The notes below the pieces were generated by a model. That model did not search any database. It was not told the DNA's origin and saw only the letters and a program-made list of their open reading frames with translations. A stretch of DNA of 64,000 nt, from contig DATGJP010000088.1 in assembly GCA_035295125.1 (NCBI GenBank), forward strand, positions 62,001 to 126,000, given 5' to 3'. Shown here in pieces: positions 43,879 to 52,619 of the stretch. Source of the DNA: JAICMB01 sp035295125. GTDB taxonomy: Bacteria > Acidobacteriota > Terriglobia > Bryobacterales > Bryobacteraceae. The translations under genes and the position numbers were made by a program. How positions within the stretch are numbered: the first letter of the stretch is position 1; each line of letters starts with the position of its first letter.

Positions 43879-44564
43879 AGTGCTGGGTGGCAAAGCGCAA
43901 GATGGCAGCCTATCTCGATGGCGCGGTATCGCCGGAGGAAAGGCGCGAAATCGGACGGCACCTGGACGGGTGCGGTTCATGCGCGGAGGATTCAGCGCGG
44001 ATGGAACGGATTCGCACGGCTTTGCGTTCCCTGCCGCGGCGCGTGGTGCCCGACAACCTGACTATGCGGCTCCGCGTGCTGGCGTCGCACGAGCGGGCGC
44101 GGCGGATCGGTTCGGCGGTCGGATGGTGGGAAGCGATACGGTTCGCGGTGAGCAATATGATGCGGCCGATCGGGTTGCCGGCCGCGGGCGGGTTGTGTTC
44201 GACCCTGCTGTTGTTCTCAACGCTGGTTCCGACGTTCACGATTCCGCGGGTTGCGAACGATGTGCCGGCATTGCTGTTTACACAGCCGATTCTCACCAGC
44301 ATTAATCCGATCGGGTTCATTTCGGGCGGTGAAGTGAACGTGGATTTGCGGCTGGACGAAACCGGCCGGATTGTGAACTATTCGATTGTCGAAGATGGGC
44401 GGCATTCGGAGTCGGTTCGCAGCAGTATTGCGAACAGTCTGCTGTTCACGAGATTTTCGCCTGCATTCGTGGCGCCCAATTCGTGCACCGATTGCGCGGT
44501 TCCGATGCCGAGTACCATCCGGGTAGTTTTCCGGTCAGCGGCGAATGTGGATGTGAAGGGCTAG
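43875..44564 (+). CDS. Zinc-finger anti-sigma factor with membrane helix and TonB-C-like periplasmic domain
   Basis: 229 residues from ATG 43875, overlapping the sigma stop by 4 bp. The N-terminal zinc-binding anti-sigma motif is intact (RREIGRHLDGCGSCAEDSA: His-x3-Cys-x2-Cys). A membrane helix follows (about 100-120, AGGLCSTLLLFSTLVPTF). The C-terminal part (about 150-229: GGEVNVDLRLDETGRIVNYS, then SSIANSLLFTRFSPAF, then MPSTIRVVFR) has the pattern of TonB C-terminal domains. It would hold the sigma factor inactive at the membrane and sense something in the periplasm. The TonB-C similarity is by eye. Confidence 0.85.
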   Translation: MKCWVAKRKMAAYLDGAVSPEERREIGRHLDGCGSCAEDSARMERIRTALRSLPRRVVPDNLTMRLRVLASHERARRIGSAVGWWEAIRFAVSNMMRPIGLPAAGGLCSTLLLFSTLVPTFTIPRVANDVPALLFTQPILTSINPIGFISGGEVNVDLRLDETGRIVNYSIVEDGRHSESVRSSIANSLLFTRFSPAFVAPNSCTDCAVPMPSTIRVVFRSAANVDVKG

Positions 44565-44582
44565 CAGACTGTGGTTGAGCCA

Positions 44583-44699
44583 TAAAGGTGGCGCCGGCGG
44601 TTTCGCCTGAGCATACGTTTTCGCTGGCGTATGGGCAGCCTAAAGGCTGCGCTAACGCGGTTTTTGAGCGACTGGCTGAAAGGCCTGCTCCACCTACCA
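44583..44699. repeat. Dispersed palindromic repeat, copy 11
   Basis: Contains ccggcggtttcgcctg, then tatgggcagcctaaaggctg (as at 8459), then ggctgaaaggcctgctccac. It fills the gap between convergent genes and reaches the stop of the E1 gene. Confidence 0.65.
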
Positions 44700-46811
44700 G
44701 CCGATCAGACTTTCCGCTTCGCGCGCGATGCCATCCACTTGCGGGAGAATCTCCTGCTCGAGCTGCGGATGATAGGCGACCCAGGTATCCTGCGCCGCGA
44801 CACGCCTCACGGGAGCGTCGAGATGCTCGAACAACTCACTCGAGATGCGGGCCGCAATTTCGGCGCCGTAACCCCAGGAAAGCGTGTCCTCGTAAGCGAT
44901 CAGCGCGCGGCTGGTCTTCTTTACCGATATCTCGATCGCTTCCCAGTCGTAGGGCGATAGCGACCGCAGATCGATGATCTCGATCGATGCTCCGGGATTT
45001 CGCTGCTCCACCTGCAGAGCCGCCTGCAGCGACTTTTGCACGAGGGCTCCGTACGTGATGATGGTCAGCGACTCGCCGGCCTTCACGACATTGGCTTTCC
45101 CGAATGGGATCGTGAAGTCCGGCCCCGGGTGAGGCGAGCGATTGTACGGTTCGCGGTACAACTTCTTGTGCTCCAGGAAGAGGACCGGATCATCGCAGCG
45201 GATGGCAGTCCGCAAAAGGCCGCACGCATCGAGCGCGTTCGACGGCATCACCACGCGGAGCCCTGGGATGTGCGTGAATGTCACCTCGCCGCATTGGCTG
45301 TGATAGATGGCGCCGCCGTTGAGGTAGCCGCCGATCGGCACGCGGATGACGACGGGTGCTCCGAAGCCGTTGTTCGATCTCCACCGCATGGTCGCGAGCT
45401 CGTCGCGGATCTGCATCATCGCCGGCCAGATGTAGTCGAAGAACTGGATTTCGGCGACAGGTTTGAGTCCGCGGACAGCCATTCCGACGGCGCGGCCGAC
45501 AATCGCGGCCTCGGCCAGCGGCGCGTTGAAACAGCGGTCGGGGCCGAACTTGGATTGCAGGCCGTGCGTGGCTTTGAATACGCCGCCCTTGCCCTTTACT
45601 TCGCGGAGGTTTGTTTCGCGGCTGCAATCCGCCACATCCTCGCCGAACACCACGATGTGGGGATTACGGCGCATTTCCTCGTGCAGCGTGAGGTTAATCT
45701 CGTCGACCATCGTCCGCGGATTGCCGTGCAGATGCGGCTGTACGTCGAATTCGGTGGAAGTGGGGTCGATCTTGTCGGAATAAAGGAAATCGCGAGACGA
45801 TCCTTTGGCCGGAGGCGCGGCTTTCAATACACGATCCGTGGTCTCCTGGATCTCCTTATCGACTTCGTGAACGATCAATTGGAGAGCGTGCCGGTCGAGG
45901 TGGCCTGCCGAGACAAGCCATTCCGGAAACTTGAAGATCGGATCGCGTTCCTGTTCGGCGGCGCGTTCCGCCTTGGTCTTGTAAAGCTTCTCGTCGTCCG
46001 AGAGTGAGTGCGAGTAAGGGCGGGTCACGGTGGCACGCACCAGCGCCGGGCCACGGCGAAGGCGGCAATGTTCGTGAGCGGCCTTCAAGGCTTCGTACGA
46101 CGCGAGAACGTCCGTGCCGTCGACGTCGAATCGCGCCAGCCCTGGGAAACCACTCACGAGATCCGCGATGTTTCCACCAGCGGTCTGGCATTCGATCGGC
46201 ACCGAAATCGCGTAGCCGTTGTCCTCGATCAGGAACACCAGCGGCAACCGTTCGAGACAGGCGGTGTTCAGCGATTCCCAGAATTCGCCTTCACTGGTCG
46301 ATCCCTCGCCTCCGCAGACCAGGGTCACTTCGTCGGAATCGGGATTCAGAAAATGAGTGGCATGCGCTACCCCCACCGAATGGAGATATTGAGTGCCGGT
46401 CGGAGACGAACCCGCAACCACGTGCAACTGAGCAGAACTCCAATGCGACGGCATTTGCCGGCCGCCGGAAAAAGGATCGGATGCCGCGCCGACTGCGCTC
46501 AGCAACATATCCTCCGCGGTGAGTCCGACCATAAGAGCCAACGCGCGGTCGCGATAATAGAGGCAGAACCAATCGTAGCCGGGACGGAAGACCAGTCCGG
46601 CAGCGGCCTGCACTGCTTCATGGCCGGCGCCGCTGATCTGGAAGAAGATTCGACTTTGACCTTTAAGAAGAATTTCGCGATCGTCCAACCGGCGCGCCAT
46701 GTACATCGCGCGGTAGGCACGAATTAATTCATCTCGGGATGGGACTTCACGTTGTTGCGAAGCGGGCAGGGTAAGCGCAGCTTCGTCGGGTATGCTGGTT
46801 GGCAATGTCAT
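44694..46811 (-). CDS. Fused E1 alpha-beta subunit of a 2-oxoacid (branched-chain type) dehydrogenase
   Basis: 705 residues combining both E1 subunits in one chain. The alpha part (about 1-330) has the thiamine-diphosphate motif GGEGSTSEGEFWESLNTACL through EDNGYAIS, plus YYRDRALALMVGL. The beta part (about 365-705) has TLHEEMRRNPHIVVFGEDVA, FNAPLAEAAIVGRAVGMA, GAIYHSQCGEVTFTHIPGLR and DLRSLSPYDWEAIEISVKKT. It should decarboxylate a branched-chain or related 2-oxoacid and acylate an E2 lipoyl domain; no E2 or E3 gene is in the window. Fused E1 chains are known in Acidobacteriota and Bacteroidetes. Confidence 0.93.
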   Translation of the reverse strand: MTLPTSIPDEAALTLPASQQREVPSRDELIRAYRAMYMARRLDDREILLKGQSRIFFQISGAGHEAVQAAAGLVFRPGYDWFCLYYRDRALALMVGLTAEDMLLSAVGAASDPFSGGRQMPSHWSSAQLHVVAGSSPTGTQYLHSVGVAHATHFLNPDSDEVTLVCGGEGSTSEGEFWESLNTACLERLPLVFLIEDNGYAISVPIECQTAGGNIADLVSGFPGLARFDVDGTDVLASYEALKAAHEHCRLRRGPALVRATVTRPYSHSLSDDEKLYKTKAERAAEQERDPIFKFPEWLVSAGHLDRHALQLIVHEVDKEIQETTDRVLKAAPPAKGSSRDFLYSDKIDPTSTEFDVQPHLHGNPRTMVDEINLTLHEEMRRNPHIVVFGEDVADCSRETNLREVKGKGGVFKATHGLQSKFGPDRCFNAPLAEAAIVGRAVGMAVRGLKPVAEIQFFDYIWPAMMQIRDELATMRWRSNNGFGAPVVIRVPIGGYLNGGAIYHSQCGEVTFTHIPGLRVVMPSNALDACGLLRTAIRCDDPVLFLEHKKLYREPYNRSPHPGPDFTIPFGKANVVKAGESLTIITYGALVQKSLQAALQVEQRNPGASIEIIDLRSLSPYDWEAIEISVKKTSRALIAYEDTLSWGYGAEIAARISSELFEHLDAPVRRVAAQDTWVAYHPQLEQEILPQVDGIAREAESLIGW

Positions 46812-46853
46812 TCAGTAGTGGCCCGTCCTTAGTTTAACGGACGTTAATCTGTT

Positions 46854-48476
46854 TTGGAAAGGAATGCAGCTCTGAAAACGGTGCCGCGCTGGGTCTTGCT
46901 GGCGTCGATCGCGCTCATCACGGCCGCGGTGTATATGAGCACGCTGGGCTACGACTTCGTATACGACGATCATGCGCAGATCGTCGAGACCAAGCAACTC
47001 AATTCGTGGCGCATGGTGCCGCACTATTTTACAGGCCACGTGTGGAGCTGGAAGTCGCCGGGGTCGCAGGGTCCGTATTACCGGCCGGTGTTTCTGCTGT
47101 GGTTGCTTTTTAATCAGACTCTCTTTGGCACTATCCCGCTGTGGTGGCACCTGACGAGTGTGCTCACGCACTGCGCTGTCGCGTTGCTGGTTTTCGTTCT
47201 GATGGACCGGCTGACCGGCGATCCAGTGACGGCTAGCATCGCGGCGCTGTTTTTCGGTGTGCATCCCTGTCATATCGAAAGCGTCGCGTGGGTGTCCGGG
47301 ATCACCGACCCTTTGATGGCGGCGTTCATGTTGGGTTCGCTTCTGACTCGACGGAGATGGTTGTCGCTGGTTCTCTTTGCGGCGGCGCTGATGGAGAAGG
47401 AGAGCGCGATTATTCTTCCGGTGCTTGTTGTCCTCATGCGCGGACAGGCGAAACCGCCTGCCCCACCTTTCGCGTATGGCGCGGTGGCGTTGATTTATCT
47501 GGGCGTTCGGCAGGCGGTGATGCATGGGTTCATGCTGGTCATTTCGCCGGTTCCGCTGTGGCAAATGGTCGCTACCTGGCCGGCAATGCTTTTCTTCTAT
47601 CTCAAACACCTGGTGTGGCCTTCGGGATTGACCGTTTTCTACACTCTCGGTGTTGTAAATCGCCCGGACTATCTCGACGTCATGGTTCTGCTGGCCGTGG
47701 CGATCGGTTTGAGCTTCTGGTGCTGGAAATCGCGTGTGGCGGCATTCGCTATGGCGATGCTCGTGCTTCCAATTCTGCCGGTTCTCAATATCCGCGCCTT
47801 CGCCCACTTCGAGACCGTTCACGACCGCTATCTATATGTGCCCTCCATCGGTTTTTGCATGCTCGCGGCGCTGGCGCTCGAATACGTCCGCGACCGGCGC
47901 GCACAACTCGGCGTTGCCGCCATCGTAATGCTCGGCTTTGCTTATGGCACCGTGACCCAGGAACAACAGTGGGAGAACAACGTGACGCTCTTCCAGCGGG
48001 GGATCCATATGTCGCCGAATAATGAAATCGCGAACCAGGGCATGGGTACGGCCTTGATGCTGCGCAATCAGCCGGCTGATGCCATCCCCTATTATCGGCG
48101 GGCCCTTGAATTGCAGCCGAACATGTTCGAGTCGAACTATTCGCTCGGGAGAGCCTATGAGGCCGTTGGGATGTGCAATGAAGGCGAACCTTACTTGCTC
48201 AGAGCCTCGCAACTGAACCCCCGCGACTCGAAGACGGTTCTTTACTATGGTGTTTGTCAGTACAACCTCGGCCAACTGAAGGCGGCCGAAGCGACATTGC
48301 GGCAGGCGATCCGCATGAAGGGTCCCGACGACTATCGTGAGTACCACTTGTATTTGGGCTTAGTGCTTGAAAAGAAAGGGGATCTCGATGCCGCGCGGGC
48401 CGAATTCGAGTCCGAGGCCCGGGAGAACCCCGACCCGAGCCGTGCCCTAAGTGAGATTTCCCGGCTAAAGCGGTAG
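46854..48476 (+). CDS. Polytopic membrane protein with C-terminal TPRs (O-mannosyltransferase-like), carrying an in-frame repeat
   Basis: 540 residues; the start is uncertain (TTG 46854 or GTG 46881). The first luminal loop carries YDFVYDDHAQIVETKQ, the DD-containing motif typical of Tmtc/PMT-like glycosyltransferases. About ten helices follow, then TPRs (about 385-520: ADAIPYYRRALELQPNMFES). Residues about 198-207 (GQAKPPAPPF) are encoded by a copy of the dispersed repeat, in the loop between two helices. It resembles the truncated gene at 3-1013. It heads a co-directional set: gaps to the next genes are 26, 3 and 1 bp. Confidence 0.85.
   Translation: MERNAALKTVPRWVLLASIALITAAVYMSTLGYDFVYDDHAQIVETKQLNSWRMVPHYFTGHVWSWKSPGSQGPYYRPVFLLWLLFNQTLFGTIPLWWHLTSVLTHCAVALLVFVLMDRLTGDPVTASIAALFFGVHPCHIESVAWVSGITDPLMAAFMLGSLLTRRRWLSLVLFAAALMEKESAIILPVLVVLMRGQAKPPAPPFAYGAVALIYLGVRQAVMHGFMLVISPVPLWQMVATWPAMLFFYLKHLVWPSGLTVFYTLGVVNRPDYLDVMVLLAVAIGLSFWCWKSRVAAFAMAMLVLPILPVLNIRAFAHFETVHDRYLYVPSIGFCMLAALALEYVRDRRAQLGVAAIVMLGFAYGTVTQEQQWENNVTLFQRGIHMSPNNEIANQGMGTALMLRNQPADAIPYYRRALELQPNMFESNYSLGRAYEAVGMCNEGEPYLLRASQLNPRDSKTVLYYGVCQYNLGQLKAAEATLRQAIRMKGPDDYREYHLYLGLVLEKKGDLDAARAEFESEARENPDPSRALSEISRLKR
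47443..47471. repeat. Dispersed palindromic repeat, copy 12, inside a coding region
   Basis: Reads ggacaggcgaaaccgcctgc then cccaccttt. It agrees with 39499-39527 at all but one position through the shared core and right arm, yet lies in frame within the membrane-protein gene, encoding a Pro-rich loop. Confidence 0.75.
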
Positions 48477-48502
48477 TTTGCCGTAACTTATAATGGAGGA
48501 AT

Positions 48503-49642
48503 ATGAAGTTCGTTAGTCTGTTGCTCATCAGTATTGGTGTGTCGTTTGCCGCTGACATCGGTGTTGTTGAGGAGATCGTCGCTAAGGTCAACGGGGACAT
48601 CGTCACACTCGGCGACCTGGATCACGCCCGCAGGCAATTGGACGCGGATCTACGGCAGCAGGGAATGACCGGAATCCGCCTGCAACAAGCTATGGCCGAA
48701 CACGAAAAGGACCTGTTACGCGAGGAAATCGACCAGCGCCTGCTCGTAAGCAAGGCGAAGGATCTCAACATCAACGTCGACTCTGACCTCAACAAGTACG
48801 TCAACGAGTTGCAGCGCGAATCGAAGCTTGCCGATGTCGAGAAGTTTCACGACTACGTACGACAGCAGACGGGTATGCCGTTCGAGGACTGGAAAGCCGA
48901 AACCAAGAATGCCATGCTGCGGCAGCACGTCGTGCGGCAGGAAGTCGGTGGGAAGATGAACATCAAGCACGACGAGGTTCAGGCTTACTACGACGCGCAC
49001 AAAACCGACTTTGTTCGCGACGAACGCCTGTTCCTGCGCCAGATCCTGATTTCGACCGAAGGCAAGGACGCCGCTGGGGTGGCGGCTGCGGAGAAGAAGG
49101 CGAAAGATCTCGTGGCGCGCGCGCGCAAGGGCGAACGCTTTGCCGAAATGGCGCGCGACAACTCGGATGATGCTGCCACAGCAAAGAACTTCGGCGACAT
49201 TGGCGGGTTCAGCAAAGGGCAGTTGGCCGCCAACATCGAGTCAACAGTTTGGGACAAGCCCAAAGGCTTCGTCACTGATCCGATCAAACTGGATAACGGT
49301 TTTCTGATCCTGCGTGTCGACGAGCATCAGTCCTCTGGTCAGGCAGACCTTGCGGACGTCGAGAACGAAATCATGGATAAGCTGTATGCGCCGCGCATGC
49401 AGCCGGCGATGCGGTCGTACCTTACGCAGCTCCGCCAGGATGCCTTCCTCGAAATCAAAGCCGGTTATGTCGACACAGGCGCCGCACCGGGCAAGAACAC
49501 TGCCTGGAGCGACCCGGCACAGCTCAAACCCGAGACCATCAGCAAGTCGGAAGTCTCCAACAAGCCCCGTCACAAGAAGCTGCTGTGGACGGTTCCGATC
49601 CCCGGAACGAAGTCGAAAGATACCACGTCGTCCTCGAAATGA
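48503..49642 (+). CDS. SurA-like periplasmic peptidyl-prolyl isomerase/chaperone
   Basis: 379 residues with a short signal peptide (MKFVSLLLISIGVSFAADI). A SurA_N-like helical domain (about 22-160: EEIVAKVNGDIVTLGDLDHA) is followed by a parvulin domain (about 168-275: RLFLRQILIST, GERFAEMARDNSDDAATAKN, FGDIGGFSKGQL). The C-terminus is Lys/Ser/Thr-rich and probably disordered. It would help fold outer-membrane proteins, such as the barrels in this window. It begins 26 bp after the preceding gene and ends 3 bp before the next one. Confidence 0.92.
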   Translation: MKFVSLLLISIGVSFAADIGVVEEIVAKVNGDIVTLGDLDHARRQLDADLRQQGMTGIRLQQAMAEHEKDLLREEIDQRLLVSKAKDLNINVDSDLNKYVNELQRESKLADVEKFHDYVRQQTGMPFEDWKAETKNAMLRQHVVRQEVGGKMNIKHDEVQAYYDAHKTDFVRDERLFLRQILISTEGKDAAGVAAAEKKAKDLVARARKGERFAEMARDNSDDAATAKNFGDIGGFSKGQLAANIESTVWDKPKGFVTDPIKLDNGFLILRVDEHQSSGQADLADVENEIMDKLYAPRMQPAMRSYLTQLRQDAFLEIKAGYVDTGAAPGKNTAWSDPAQLKPETISKSEVSNKPRHKKLLWTVPIPGTKSKDTTSSSK

Positions 49643-49645
49643 GAC

Positions 49646-50818
49646 ATGAAGTCGTTCTACGTTAGCGACTTCCAGGCGAACCAGACCGTTCATACCACCT
49701 TCCTGGTTCACGCGAAAGACATACGGCAAAAAAAGTCGGGAGAACCCTATCTCTCGATGATGCTTGGCGATCGCACGGGCGAGCTTGACGCCAAGATGTG
49801 GGACAACGTCGCGGAGGTGATGGATACGTTTGGCCGCGACGATTTCGTCAAGACCAAAGGACTGATCCAGATCTTCCATAATCGTCCTCAACTCACCATT
49901 CACAAGATGGTGCGCGTGGAGGATACCGACGTCGATTTTGCGGACTACTTCCCCTGCTCGTTGCGCGAAAGCGCCGAGATGTTCGCGGAGTTGCGCGGGA
50001 TTGTAGAGGGCATCGGGAACCCGTACTTGAAGGCGCTGCTCTGTGCGTTTCTCGACGACGAGCAGTTTGCCGCGATGTACCGCACGGCTCCCGCCGCCAA
50101 GACCGTTCACCATGCGTACTTCGGCGGACTGATTGAGCACGTCCTGTCGGTTTGCCATCTCTCGCGCGTGATGGCGACGCACTACAAAGACATCGACCTG
50201 GACTTGCTGCTGACCGGCGCGATTCTGCACGATATCGGCAAGACGTCCGAGTTGACCTATGAGCGCACGTTCGGATACAGCACGGATGGGCAGTTGCTGG
50301 GTCACATTATCATCGGCCTTCAGATGATTCACGAGAAGGTCGCGGCGATACCCGGCTTCCCACCGAAATTGCGCAGGCTTTTGGAGCACATGATCGTCAG
50401 CCATCACGGCGAACTGGAGTATGGCTCGCCGAAAGTGCCGCTCTTTCCCGAAGCCCTGCTGCTCCATCATCTGGATAATCTCGATTCGAAGATGGAGTGC
50501 ATGCGGGCGGCGATTGCCAAGGATCGCGCGGTGGAAGGCTGCTGGACGATGTACAACACGGCGCTCGATCGGTCGGTGCTGAAAAAGCAGCGGTATTTCG
50601 AGGAAGAGACCAAGCCGGAGGCTCCTCCGCAACCGCAGCACCAGCCGGACAGCAACCCGGCGGAGGAGCCCGCGGCAGCAGCTTCGGAAGCTCCAGGGGA
50701 GTCGAAGCCCGCTCCTGCGCCGGCGGCCTCTGCGGCCTCTGTTCATGCCCCTCGCCTCCAGAGACCGTCTTCGTTCTTTGCCGAAAAGCTCCAGCAGGCC
50801 TGGCGTAAGGGGAGTTGA
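49646..50818 (+). CDS. OB-fold/HD-domain protein (YhaM-like 3'-5' exoribonuclease)
   Basis: 390 residues. The N-terminal OB-fold (about 15-95: LVHAKDIRQKKSGEPYLSMM, LGDRTGELDAKMWD) is followed by an HD phosphohydrolase domain (about 150-310: GGLIEHVLSVCHLSRV, GAILHDIGKTSEL, MIVSHHGELEYGSP, LLHHLDNLDSKM). This is the layout of YhaM/CBF1 exoribonucleases. The last 80 residues are low-complexity Pro/Ala/Glu, ending PSSFFAEKLQQAWRKGS, probably disordered. It sits 3 bp after the isomerase gene and 1 bp before the hydrolase gene. Confidence 0.92.
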   Translation: MKSFYVSDFQANQTVHTTFLVHAKDIRQKKSGEPYLSMMLGDRTGELDAKMWDNVAEVMDTFGRDDFVKTKGLIQIFHNRPQLTIHKMVRVEDTDVDFADYFPCSLRESAEMFAELRGIVEGIGNPYLKALLCAFLDDEQFAAMYRTAPAAKTVHHAYFGGLIEHVLSVCHLSRVMATHYKDIDLDLLLTGAILHDIGKTSELTYERTFGYSTDGQLLGHIIIGLQMIHEKVAAIPGFPPKLRRLLEHMIVSHHGELEYGSPKVPLFPEALLLHHLDNLDSKMECMRAAIAKDRAVEGCWTMYNTALDRSVLKKQRYFEEETKPEAPPQPQHQPDSNPAEEPAAAASEAPGESKPAPAPAASAASVHAPRLQRPSSFFAEKLQQAWRKGS

Positions 50819-50819
50819 G

Positions 50820-51851
50820 ATGCGGGTTGTCTTCGTACTGGCCGCCGCTTTGGGCGTATCGTTTGCGGCGAACTATCCCGAGCCCCAGGAGGGCGATTTC
50901 ACCGTTCACGATTACAAGTTCCGTAGCGGCGAGACACTGCCGGAGCTGAAGCTGCACTACACGACAGTCGGTACGCTCAAAGGGGACAACGCCGTCCTGA
51001 TCATGCATGGCACGGGCGGAACGGGAAAGGCGTTTTTGTCGGAGCAGTTTGGGGGCGTGCTCTTCGGCCCGGGTGGTTTACTGGATGCGACGAAGTTCTT
51101 CATCATTCTGCCAGACGACATCGGGCATGGGAAATCGACCAAGCCCAGCGACGGCCTAGGCCGCAAATTCCCGCATTACGGATACGAGGACATGGTGGAA
51201 CTCGAGCACCGCCTCGTGACCGACGGCCTGCACGCGAACCGTCTGCGGCTGGTGATGGGCACTTCGATGGGCGCCATGCATACGTGGTTGTGGGGCGAGC
51301 GGTACCCGGATTTCATGGACGCGCTCATGCCGCTGGCCAGCGAGCCGATCCAGATTTCCGGAAGAAACCGGTTCTTCCGCCGCATGGTCATTGACGCGCT
51401 GCAGCCGGGATCGCAGGATGGTTTGAAATCGGCAATCTATACGTTGATGGTGATGACCAGCAGCCCGCTGCAGATGCAGAAGCAGGCTCCCACGGCAGCC
51501 GCGGCGGATAAGCTATTTAATGAGCAGGTTGAGAGACGGTTGAAATCGACGAATATCGACGACATGCTGTATCAATACGATTGCTCCCGCGATTACAATC
51601 CCGAGCCGGAGCTCGAATCCATCAAGGCGCCGCTGTTTGCGATTAATTCCGCGGACGACCAGGTGAATCCACCGGAGTTGGGGATCATGGAAAAAGAGAT
51701 CAAGCGGGTGAAGCACGGGCGATATATTCTGATTCCGATTTCGGATGAGACGCGCGGGCACGGGACGCATAGCTTGCCCAAGATTTGGGGCGGGTATCTG
51801 GAGGAGCTTCTTCGGATCAGCGAACCGCCGGGAGCCAGAACCGAAGACTGA
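50820..51851 (+). CDS. Secreted alpha/beta hydrolase of the homoserine O-acetyltransferase-like (MetX-like) group
   Basis: 343 residues from ATG 50820, 1 bp after the preceding stop, with GGGGAG upstream. A signal peptide (MRVVFVLAAALGVSFAANY) is followed by the MetX-like fold: LKLHYTTVGTLKGDNAVLIM, HGTGGTGKAFL, DDIGHGKSTKPSDGLG. The triad is visible: nucleophile Ser in VMGTSMGAMHTW, Asp in AINSADDQVNPPEL, and His in RGHGTHSLPKIW. An export signal makes a methionine-pathway role unlikely, so I do not call metX. It ends the four-gene set that starts at 46854. Confidence 0.88.
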   Translation: MRVVFVLAAALGVSFAANYPEPQEGDFTVHDYKFRSGETLPELKLHYTTVGTLKGDNAVLIMHGTGGTGKAFLSEQFGGVLFGPGGLLDATKFFIILPDDIGHGKSTKPSDGLGRKFPHYGYEDMVELEHRLVTDGLHANRLRLVMGTSMGAMHTWLWGERYPDFMDALMPLASEPIQISGRNRFFRRMVIDALQPGSQDGLKSAIYTLMVMTSSPLQMQKQAPTAAAADKLFNEQVERRLKSTNIDDMLYQYDCSRDYNPEPELESIKAPLFAINSADDQVNPPELGIMEKEIKRVKHGRYILIPISDETRGHGTHSLPKIWGGYLEELLRISEPPGARTED

Positions 51852-51852
51852 T

Positions 51853-51984
51853 TGGAGGCGGGTGGAAGGTATAGCGGGCTTCAGCCGGCGTTTAGAAATG
51901 CTGGCGCAGCGTTTCGGCTATGCCTTAGCGTATTCCAGCACTTCCAAAGGCTGGCTGAATGCCTGCTCCACCCTTCCACAGTCC
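51853..51984. repeat. Dispersed palindromic repeat, copy 13 (long form)
   Basis: Left end ggcgggtggaaggtatagcg, inner gcgcagcgtttcggctatgc, right end ggctggctgaatgcctgctc then cacccttccaca. The ends are inverted copies of each other. It lies between convergent genes. Confidence 0.7.
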
Positions 51985-51995
51985 CCCAACCTCAC

Positions 51996-52610
51996 TTATT
52001 GCGTCCTGTGAAAAAGGCCGACGTACGCTCCCTTGCCCCGGATATGTCCCACCATAGCTTGCATGACTGAATTGCGGATGGTCTGCACGTTCGGGTTCGG
52101 TTCCTGGGGGCCTTGTGCATTCACCTTAATGTCGAGCATGGTGTCGAGGGCAAAGATCTCCATAACGTAGTGATGCAGGGGACCCGCGGCGGCGGCGCCC
52201 GGACCACGATACCGCGACCCGCTCGCACTGAGCTGGCGCGTGCCGTCTTCCCACTCGAAGCCATCCGGCCGGCCCGGGGCAATGCTGGTGGCCGTCGCCG
52301 GAATGTTCCACAGCATCCAATGCAGGATGTCGTCGCTTGACCCGTTCACGACCGTATCGACGTCGTGGAAGAGCAGCACAAAACTGACCGTGCCCTGAGG
52401 TGCGCCGCTCCATTGCAAGCCGGGAGAGATTTCAGGTCCGGCTTGCGTGTACTTCGACGGGATCAAGCCGCCGTCGGGCCAGGCAATGGTCGTCAAGGTC
52501 ATCGTTTGAATCGGCCCGAAGCGCCGGTTGCCTCCGCCGCGCGGACCGGCGGGTGGGTTTTGCGCGTTCGCCGCAATTAGTAAGGCAATGACGAATACCG
52601 ATCGCATCAT
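51996..52610 (-). CDS. Secreted PEBP-family (YbhB/YbcL, Raf-kinase-inhibitor-like) protein
   Basis: 204 residues with a strong ribosome-binding site (GGAAGGAGAG) before ATG 52610 and a signal peptide (MMRSVFVIALLIAANAQ). The PEBP core is clear: GLIPSKYTQAGPEISPGLQW (ligand-pocket Asp is replaced by Glu in PEISP), FVLLFHDVDT, DILHWMLWNIPATATSI and the GPGAAAAGPLHHYVMEIFAL stretch, which stands for the usual GPCPPxGxHRYxFxLYAL. It binds small anionic ligands in known members. It lies 9 bp downstream of the DUF1028 gene and probably shares its transcript. Confidence 0.9.
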   Translation of the reverse strand: MMRSVFVIALLIAANAQNPPAGPRGGGNRRFGPIQTMTLTTIAWPDGGLIPSKYTQAGPEISPGLQWSGAPQGTVSFVLLFHDVDTVVNGSSDDILHWMLWNIPATATSIAPGRPDGFEWEDGTRQLSASGSRYRGPGAAAAGPLHHYVMEIFALDTMLDIKVNAQGPQEPNPNVQTIRNSVMQAMVGHIRGKGAYVGLFHRTQ

Positions 52611-52619
52611 CTCTCCTTC

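Noticed and set aside
50820..51851. Calling the alpha/beta hydrolase metX (homoserine O-acetyltransferase)
   Set aside because: The fold and triad fit, but it has an export signal and lacks methionine-pathway neighbours.
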